Origin: Peromyscus leucopus
Lineage: Eukaryota > Chordata > Mammalia > Rodentia > Cricetidae
Direction of reading: 5' to 3'
Assembly: GCF_004664715.2 (NCBI RefSeq)
Contig: NC_051069.1
Coordinates: 5,200,001-5,264,000 of the forward strand
DNA length: 64,000 nucleotides
The position numbers and the translations under genes were made by a program. Below are positions 57,783 to 64,000 of the stretch, piece by piece (the first letter of the stretch is position 1; each line of letters starts with the position of its first letter). The notes beneath the pieces were generated by a model. The model searched no databases and had not been told where the DNA came from. It saw only the letters and a list, made by a program, of their open reading frames with translations.

Positions 57783-58040
57783 TTATCTTAGTCCGTTAAT
57801 TGTGGTTGAAGAGCTGACCACTGTGGGTGGCACGGTCCCTTAGCTGGGATCTAGACTGTGCAAATAGAGAAAGGGAGCATGCGTTCATCACCGTCTGCCT
57901 CCTGCTTGCTGATGGCAGGTAGCTCCTGGCTCCTGCTGCCTTGATTTCCCTGAAATGGAAATGATGGACTGTACCTTGAATATTGTAGTTGATTTGGCTA
58001 GAGTGTTTTGTCATAGCAACAGGAAAAGAAGTGAAGACGG
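57783..58040 (+). mobile_element. Diverged L1 3'-UTR-type repeat, plus strand
   Basis: ctcctggctcctgctgcctt, aaatggaaatgatggactgt, gagtgttttgtcatagcaac and aggaaaagaag resemble the 3' part of the class. Confidence 0.45.
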
Positions 58041-58639
58041 ATGAGCTCTGCACCACTCTGTATCTACGTGTATGCACAAAGTAATTTAGACTTTTTAGTA
58101 TCTTATGTAGGAACAAAACAGTGGTAAACATCCTGGAACACAAGACTCCATCCTTATCTCTAAATAGAGTAAGCCCTCTATGAAATAACAAGTCTAGAAT
58201 GTAACCTCATGTACAACCCCTAAAGAATATGGCCATATTGACTGCCAAAAAGCTCCTGCTTGCTCGAGAGGGGAGTACTCATTACTCTGTCTTCGTGCCA
58301 GTGTGGTAGTGTTCAGACCCCTGCTCGTCTTGGGTTTCCATTTGGAAGATCTGAATGGAGGTGGCCTTTATTCTATTTATTTTTCTAACATTTCCATCCA
58401 TAATTTATTAAAATTTTATTTGTATTCTTTGTTTCATATTAGAATAGTTATCATGGTTTCTGGCTGAGTTCTTCCTTTTCCTCTTGACCACATCTTTCTG
58501 ATAGTCATCTTGAGTCAGAGTCTATAAAAATGTTTCTAAAGTTCATCACTTATCTTCTGTCTTAATTTTATAGCGTTTTTTACTTTAGATAAAATTTTTA
58601 AGGGATTTATTTAAGGAATATTTAATTAAATATTGAAGA
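58041..58639. other. AT-rich unique sequence
   Basis: No gene or mobile element recognised. Confidence 0.5.
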
Positions 58640-58822
58640 AATGTATCATTATTGTTTGTGTGCACAGGGTGTGTATGCATACACTTGCCACAGCATGCCT
58701 GTCAGGGACCCAGGAGTTGTGAAGTTGGTGCTTCCCCCCCTCTTTGGGTGGGTTTAGGGATCGAACTCAGGTGGACGTTTGTCATAAATGCCTTTAATCA
58801 CTGAACCCTCTCACGGGCCATT
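58640..58822 (-). mobile_element. B3-type SINE, minus strand, diverged
   Basis: gtgtgcacagggtgtgtatg, tagggatcgaactcaggtgg and taatcactgaaccctctcac, the last two being reversed B-box and A-box regions. Confidence 0.7.
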
Positions 58823-58869
58823 TTTACTTTTGTATTGCAAAATGCCCCTGAGTTCACTTCTTGCATTTT

Positions 58870-59023
58870 TGGTTTGCTTTGTTGTTTTAAGACAGGCTCT
58901 CACCATGTATCTCTAACTAACCTGGAACTCACTCTGTAGACCAACTGGTCTATTACTCACAGAGGTCTGCCTGCCTCTGCCTCCCAAAGGCTGGGATTGA
59001 GGGCATCATCACTGTGCCAGGCT
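58870..59023 (-). mobile_element. B1 SINE, minus strand
   Basis: aagacaggctctcaccatgt, cctggaactcactctgtaga, tctgcctgcctctgcctccc, aaaggctgggattgagggc. Confidence 0.9.
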
Positions 59024-59510
59024 TCTGCGTTGTTTTCATTTCCAGAGTTCTTCCCCAGAATGACTCAAGTCATATGTCCACACCTATGAATGTTATTCCT
59101 CCCCTAGACATTCTGGCTCTTACTTGTGTGCCCTGGTCCAGTAAGAACTTGGGTTTGTTTTAACTTTGTAAGTGGCTTTTACTATGTGACAGTCAGCTTT
59201 ACACTGTTACAATGCCTTTATTCTTCCAACATATTCTCTTCTGTTGCACATATTTCCAGATGGTTTGTAACCAATTCCTGCAGCATTGCAAGTTTATCCC
59301 TGGTTATCCTTGTCTGTGTTAATTCAACAAGGATCTCGTGTGGCGCTTTTGTTATCTCGTAGGTACGTTTGTTTCTTTGCTTCTTAACATCATTGTATTC
59401 GGCTGCTACTAAAAATTCCTTCTGCTTTTTATCTAGTCTGAGTTCTCTTGTTCCCCTCTCATTTTCTTAGAAAGCACTTAATAAAAATCACTTTTCGAAA
59501 AAAGCAGCAC
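59024..59510. other. Unique sequence
   Basis: No gene. The stretch ccagatggtttgtaaccaat near 59260 faintly resembles an L1 minus strand but is not callable. Confidence 0.45.
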
Positions 59511-59860
59511 AGAGCTGGAAAGATGGCTCAGCAGTTAAGAATGCTTGCTGCATAATCATGAGAACTGGATTCCATCACTCATCTTTAATAAGCTGTGAGG
59601 TGCACATCTGTATCCCTATTCCTTCCAAAGGGGTCAGGAATATCCTTTCTCACTGGTTTCCAGCCTCACTGAGAAAACAGGGGCCCCAGATTCAGTGAGA
59701 GACCCTGTCTCAAAATGATTGGGTGGAGAGCAATAGAGGAGGACACCAGACACCCTTTCCTGGCCTCTGCATGCATTCACACCCACCCGTATGGGTGCAT
59801 ACACCAACTGTATGTGTGTATACACATAGGTAAATAAACAAATAACTGTTTTAAAATAAA
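59511..59860 (+). mobile_element. B3A-type SINE, plus strand
   Basis: agagctggaaagatggctca, agcagttaagaatgcttgct, tcagtgagagaccctgtctc, ggaggacaccagacaccctt, tggcctctgcatgcattcac, and a TAAATAAACAAATAA tail. Confidence 0.85.
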
Positions 59861-61037
59861 ACAACAGCACAGCTTTCTTGTTTCTGCCTATGGCTAGTGT
59901 GATCTGTGCCATCTAGATCAGCTCTGCAAAGCAGTAGGTGTTTCCTGAATGCAAGTCTTTCTGTATGATTTTCTCACTGTTCTGAAAAGATAATCTGACC
60001 ACACTATGCATCACACCTCTAAAAAGTCACCATTAGGGCTTGAGGTTGAATGCAGGACTCGGGAGTGCTCAGGCAACTTGGACTGCCAATTAAATACCCA
60101 GTGCAGAGCATTAGCAAGCCTGGGACAGCTCTTTTATTTTTAGCCCAATGCTTTGTGCACTTTGAGAAAATGGTCGAGCAGCTGCAGTATCTGAGCAGAA
60201 GGCCTGAGTTAGCCGAGCCAATTGGGTCTCTCCACTGTTGTATGTTGGGTGAGTTCAAAGGTCTAGCAGCAGCTGACCAAGGCTGACCCCAGAATCCTGT
60301 CTTGGGGGGCTTCCTCTTGGTGCTCTTTTTCTGGGCTTTGTGGTCTGGCTAGAAAGCATTGGTGGTTTCCCTTCCTGATCTGATAAGCTAGGACACACAG
60401 CTACCATGGCTGAGGATTGCAAGGCTAAGAAGAGCTCTTAGCAGGCTTGAAGAAAGGAGGCTGAATTGCAACAGAAGCTGGGCAGCATGCTGACGGCTCT
60501 CCCACGCCATGCCCTGGCAAGCTTGCCCTGTGCTGACCATCAGACCTTCAGCAGAGGCTGTCTCACACGGTTGCATTCCCGGTCTCAACTCTTGGACTGC
60601 CCAGTGGAGAGTGGTGGCGTCCACTAATCCTTTGAAGTGTCTGCTGTGGTGAATGACTCTCCAGTGGGGATGCCGCTCTCACATTTGCTGTTGTTGTTGA
60701 AATGTAAATCAATTTCATGAATGAGAAAGTTGCTAGTGCAGATGGGGAAAGGAACCATCTCCTGAAGAAGCAGCATTTTCTGCAGCATGGAAAGTGAGGC
60801 CAAGAACAGAGTTTGCTGTGTTCAGACAGAGTCCTTTCTGAGAAGTAACCATGGAGGAGGCTCATTGTCTTTGCTCTTTCATCCTTTAGGAGAGTATAGG
60901 ATAGGCCATTGGCTTCTTGAGTCAGCCAGGTGGATCGAGCCGTCTAAGACATTGGAAGATATTTTACAGTGTTATATTGAACTGAAAACTTAGTCTAGAT
61001 TTTCTCTCATTTTCCTTCATCCTACTTTATTTGGAGG
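59861..61037. other. Unique sequence, no gene recognised
   Basis: No mobile element or supported exon. Frames on both strands around 60019-60286 are mirror readings of each other without a known domain. Confidence 0.55.
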
Positions 61038-61125
61038 GTTTGTTGTTGTTGCTGTTGTTGTTGTGTGTTGTTGTGTGTGTGTGTATGTATTGTTATTGTT
61101 GTTGTGTATGTGTGTGTATGTATGG
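61038..61125. repeat. (GTT)n/(GT)n tract
   Basis: GTT/GCT units alternate with GT units; it adjoins the 3' end of the next minus-strand SINE. Confidence 0.92.
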
Positions 61126-61452
61126 GATGATGCACCTGTATGTCTGAATGCACGTGTACACATATGTATAGGGGCCAGAGATCCATATTGGGATTTGTTC
61201 TTCAGGAGCCATCCACCTTATCTTTTGAGACCTTATTTTTTGATGCAGAGTCTCTCACTGGTTGCTGGGACACACAGAGTGGGCTAGACTGGCTGGCCTT
61301 TCAGCCCTTGGGATCTGCATGTCTCCAGCACCCCAGCACTGAGATCACAAGCATGTACCGTACTGTGATGTTTTTACAGGGGTTCCAGGGATTGAGGTGA
61401 ACTCCTTATGCTTGTGTGGCAAGCACTGTACTGACTGAGCTGTCTCCCATCC
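61126..61452 (-). mobile_element. B3A-type SINE, minus strand
   Basis: tgatgcacctgtatgtctga, gccatccaccttatcttttg, agagtctctcactggttgct, gggatctgcatgtctccagc and actgtactgactgagctgtc are in B3A minus order. This is one of the longer copies. Confidence 0.8.
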
Positions 61453-62699
61453 ATCTTCTAAGATTGTAATAGAAACATGTCCAATTTCACTGGCTGTTTT
61501 CTGGCATAGAATGTAAGATGCTGTTTTCGTTCAACCCCCTTACCATTCTGTACCTTTCCCACAGCCTTCATAGTGAAAGCTCCCCATAGACTCGTGCACC
61601 TGTATGACAAACAGTGCAACCCTTGTACGACACTTAATAGGAACTCTGGTCAAAGGGCTTGGCTATGAAGGTTGTGAGCTGGTTGTTTGGTAAAGGGTAC
61701 CCACGTGTGTTGAGGAGGTGTTGGTGGAGGGTGTGGATTTGCACTGAAACCCTGGGTGCTGGCTGGGTGCTACTTGCCGTGACTCAGGCGTGGAATGGCC
61801 TGCATCTCCCTCCATCTCTGGAAGAGCTGCAGAAGAGAACTGGCCAAGTGAGGCACGTCTCCATGGTTTCCTTTTTGTAAATTCTTGTCGCTTCTCTGAT
61901 GGTTCTCAAATCCTCTAGCCTAGGAAGTATGTGGATGCTGAAAGGTTTTTCTGAAAGTTGCTGTTTTATTTTTCCTGCTGTTGGTTTTTTGAGTGGAACC
62001 TTGAACTGAGGGCGTTGAAAACCTTTCCCGGTTTTGTATTTACGGAAGAAAGTTCCAGTAAGGAGCAAGCCTGTAACATCCCATCTCCACCAGGCTCTGA
62101 TTGCTGTCAGTCAGGCTGATGTAAAGAATACTTTTCCAGGATTGAGGAGTTGAGTTTTTAATTGTTGTAGGATGGCTTGGAAAAGCACATTAGCATTTTG
62201 AGCTGTGGCCTTTCCTGTGTTCTGTTTTTGGCTCTCAGTTTGGATTAATGAGTGTGACTTGGATGCTGAAATGTTTGAGTTTTTAACTGAGTAAAGCAAT
62301 GGATCTGGGTTTAAAAAGAGAGAAAAACCGTACATGTTGCCTACAAATCTTTCTTGGGTTGGAGCTGTGAGAAGGGTGACAGCAACACACGTTTCTCCCG
62401 AAAACTGTCATTGATTTACTGTGTTGGCTCTGGCGGGAGAGCCTCACTCCTGTAGGGAAGGGTGAAGGTGGGGGAGCTCTTGGATTGGACTCATCCATTA
62501 TTCTGGCTTCTCTTTGCTCTTCCACTTGATCTCCTCAGAGGAGGCCACTCACATGCTCTGTTCCCTGGTTTCCATAATGGCTGTGCATATTGTTTTCTAG
62601 ATCTTTGTAATTCTATGCAAAATAGTATTTTAAACATTTGTATATTTTATAAACGATATATATTATATTTGAATGTATAAGTATATGTGAATATTGAAT
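61453..62699. other. Unique sequence, no gene recognised
   Basis: No mobile element or supported exon; AT-rich at the right end (62620-62720). Confidence 0.5.
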
Positions 62700-63262
62700 A
62701 TATATTTGTATATTTTATTTTTTAGCGTATTTGTACCTCTTGCTCCCCTCTTCTCTCTCCTTTGTTCCCTTGGTCTCCCTAGATAATTTTACTCCTCCTT
62801 TACGCATGTGAGTGCATGCGTGCGCACGCACGCGCACACGCGCGCGCGCGCGCGCGCGCGCGCGCGCGCGCACACACACACGGGAGAGGGAGAGGTCAGG
62901 CAGACAGAATTTTATCTGTAAAAAAAAAATCTAGGAACCACTAATGAGAGAAATCATTTAATATGATCTCCAGTCGCATTCATTTTCCTACAGACAGCAT
63001 AATTTCACTCTTCCTTATGGAGTGCATAGTCCCCATTTTCTTTATCCATTCCCTTGTTGTTGGGCAGCTAGGTTTGTTCTGTAATCCAGCTTGTGTTGAT
63101 ATTGGTGCAGTAAACATTGATGTACCAGTATCTCTGTGATGTGTTGACGTGGTGTCCTTTGGGTACCCAGGAGTGGTGTAGCTGCATCATGAGGAAAATC
63201 CATTGTTAATTTTTTTTTTTGAGATACCTTCATATTGACTTCTATAATGGCAAAATATTTTT
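62700..63262 (-). mobile_element. L1 3' end, minus strand
   Basis: Classic minus-strand L1 landmarks: gtccccattttctttatcca, ttgttgttgggcagctaggt, attggtgcagtaaacattga, tttgggtacccaggagtggt and gagataccttcatattgact. It is split by the CG/CA tract at 62816-62881. Confidence 0.8.
62816..62881. repeat. (CG)16 tract with CA flanks
   Basis: An uninterrupted (CG)16 (62839-62870) is flanked by GCAC/CACA units. Such alternating sequence is a strong Z-DNA former, and a long CpG run is unusual in methylated mammalian DNA. Confidence 0.95.
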
Positions 63263-63835
63263 ATAACAAGATAATTCTTGCCATAAGCGTTCCACTTAGC
63301 ATTTTGGTAACCGTGAGGCAGGCTGCACAGTGTTCCCCTTAAGTTCATAGCTGCCCAGCAGCTCAAAAATGTGACCATATTTGGAAATTGGTACTTGGCA
63401 GATATAACCAGTTAAGGATGGAGATGAGATCATGACAGATGAGGATGAATCTTAACATCAGTGACTAGTGTCCAGACACATGGTAGAATGCCACATGAAG
63501 CTGAAGTGTCTTGAAAGCTGAAAGAAAGGAAGACCTTTTGCACAGAGCCAGATTGCAAACTTCTAGGTTCTGTTGTTTGTGTCCTTCGGGAACTAATGCA
63601 ACAACCAGCCCACAGTGATGAAGATTGAAGAGCAGAGTCTAATGGCCTTCATCTCTCCATGTTCCCAGGTTTATTTAGGTCTGAAACTGCTGCTTCTAAT
63701 GAATGCTGTGGATGTTTCTATGTGCAAGGTGTTCTTGTATCTAGTACACCTTCCACTAACATTTATTGCCAGAGCTAATGTGCCTGAATCCTATACCCCT
63801 GGAAGATGTTTTCACCATCATTCTGATCCTAACTT
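63263..63835. other. Mostly unique; possible ancient repeat
   Basis: aaaatgtgaccatatttgga and agccagattgcaaacttcta near 63366-63560 resemble an ancient mammalian interspersed repeat that I cannot name with confidence. No gene. Confidence 0.4.
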
Positions 63836-63925
63836 TTGGTTCTCAGCCTGTGGGTTGTGACCCTTTTGGGGGAATGAATGACCCTTTCATTGGGGTCACA
63901 TATCAGATATCCTGTGTATCAGATA
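63836..63925 (+). mobile_element. URR1-like hAT DNA transposon fragment
   Basis: ggttctcagcctgtgggttg, tgacccttttgggggaatga and ccctttcattggggtcaca match the terminal part of the non-autonomous rodent hAT family URR1. It breaks off where the next repeat begins. Confidence 0.7.
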
Positions 63926-63927
63926 TT

Positions 63928-64000
63928 GTCTTGGTTAGGGTTTGTATTGCTGTGAAGAGACACCATGACCACAGAAACTCTTCTAAAGGGAAACATTTAA
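63928..64000 (-). mobile_element. Rodent L1 3'-end-type repeat, cut by window edge
   Basis: ttgtcttggttagggtttgt, attgctgtgaagagacacca, tgaccacagaaactcttcta, aagggaaacatttaa: the start of a very common rodent repeat read on the minus strand. It continues beyond the window. Confidence 0.7.

Overview
The window is rodent nuclear DNA, most likely from a cricetid (deer mouse, hamster or vole group). B1, ID, B4 and B2/B3 SINEs occur throughout. The B1 copies have the 'aggaaaggcgcaaagctacacagag' type of right half, written here as the variants aggaaaaggtgcaaagc and aggaaaggcacaaagc, which I associate with cricetids rather than with Mus. Rodent L1 3' ends and a rodent hAT fragment (URR1-like) agree with this. 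Species cannot be fixed from the sequence alone.

I found no multi-exon protein-coding gene, tRNA, rRNA, snRNA or CRISPR array. The window reads as intergenic DNA or part of a very large intron. Most open frames are fragments of SINEs, L1s and microsatellites (His/Thr, Ser/Leu and Arg/Glu repeat peptides) or chance frames. The one recognisable protein is at 48403-48810: an intronless retrocopy of the nuclear gene for cytochrome c oxidase subunit 5A. It is open from ATG to stop, keeps the transit peptide and the C-terminus, but lacks 11 internal residues through an in-frame 33-bp deletion. It has an AATAAA signal, an A-rich tail, and sits in the tail of a B1 whose target-site duplication now flanks the whole B1 plus retrocopy block.

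Layout. 1-7.4 kb: mostly unique, with B1/B4 copies and a pyrimidine tract holding 25 consecutive C. 7.4-15.4 kb: an L1-type repeat with a long CA tract, a diverged local duplication, SINEs with a 111-bp purine tract, and a solo LTR with a perfect 6-bp target duplication (12205-12690). 15.4-17 kb: L1 3' end. 17-25.2 kb: SINEs, unique DNA with a POU/homeodomain motif cluster near 23.3 kb, and a second solo LTR of the same family (24654-25165). 25.2-36.6 kb: dense SINE/L1 mosaic, including an old L1 split by a B3. 36.6-48 kb: mixed unique DNA and repeats with a RMER1-like block (45.2-46 kb). 48-49 kb: GT tract, GGC-expanded B1 and the COX5A retrocopy. 49-64 kb: microsatellite-rich SINEs, old L1s, a (CG)16 tract inside an L1, and a URR1 fragment at the right edge.

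Family names for repeats come from recognised sequence hallmarks without a library search, so subfamily names are tentative. Boundaries are approximate unless a target duplication fixes them.
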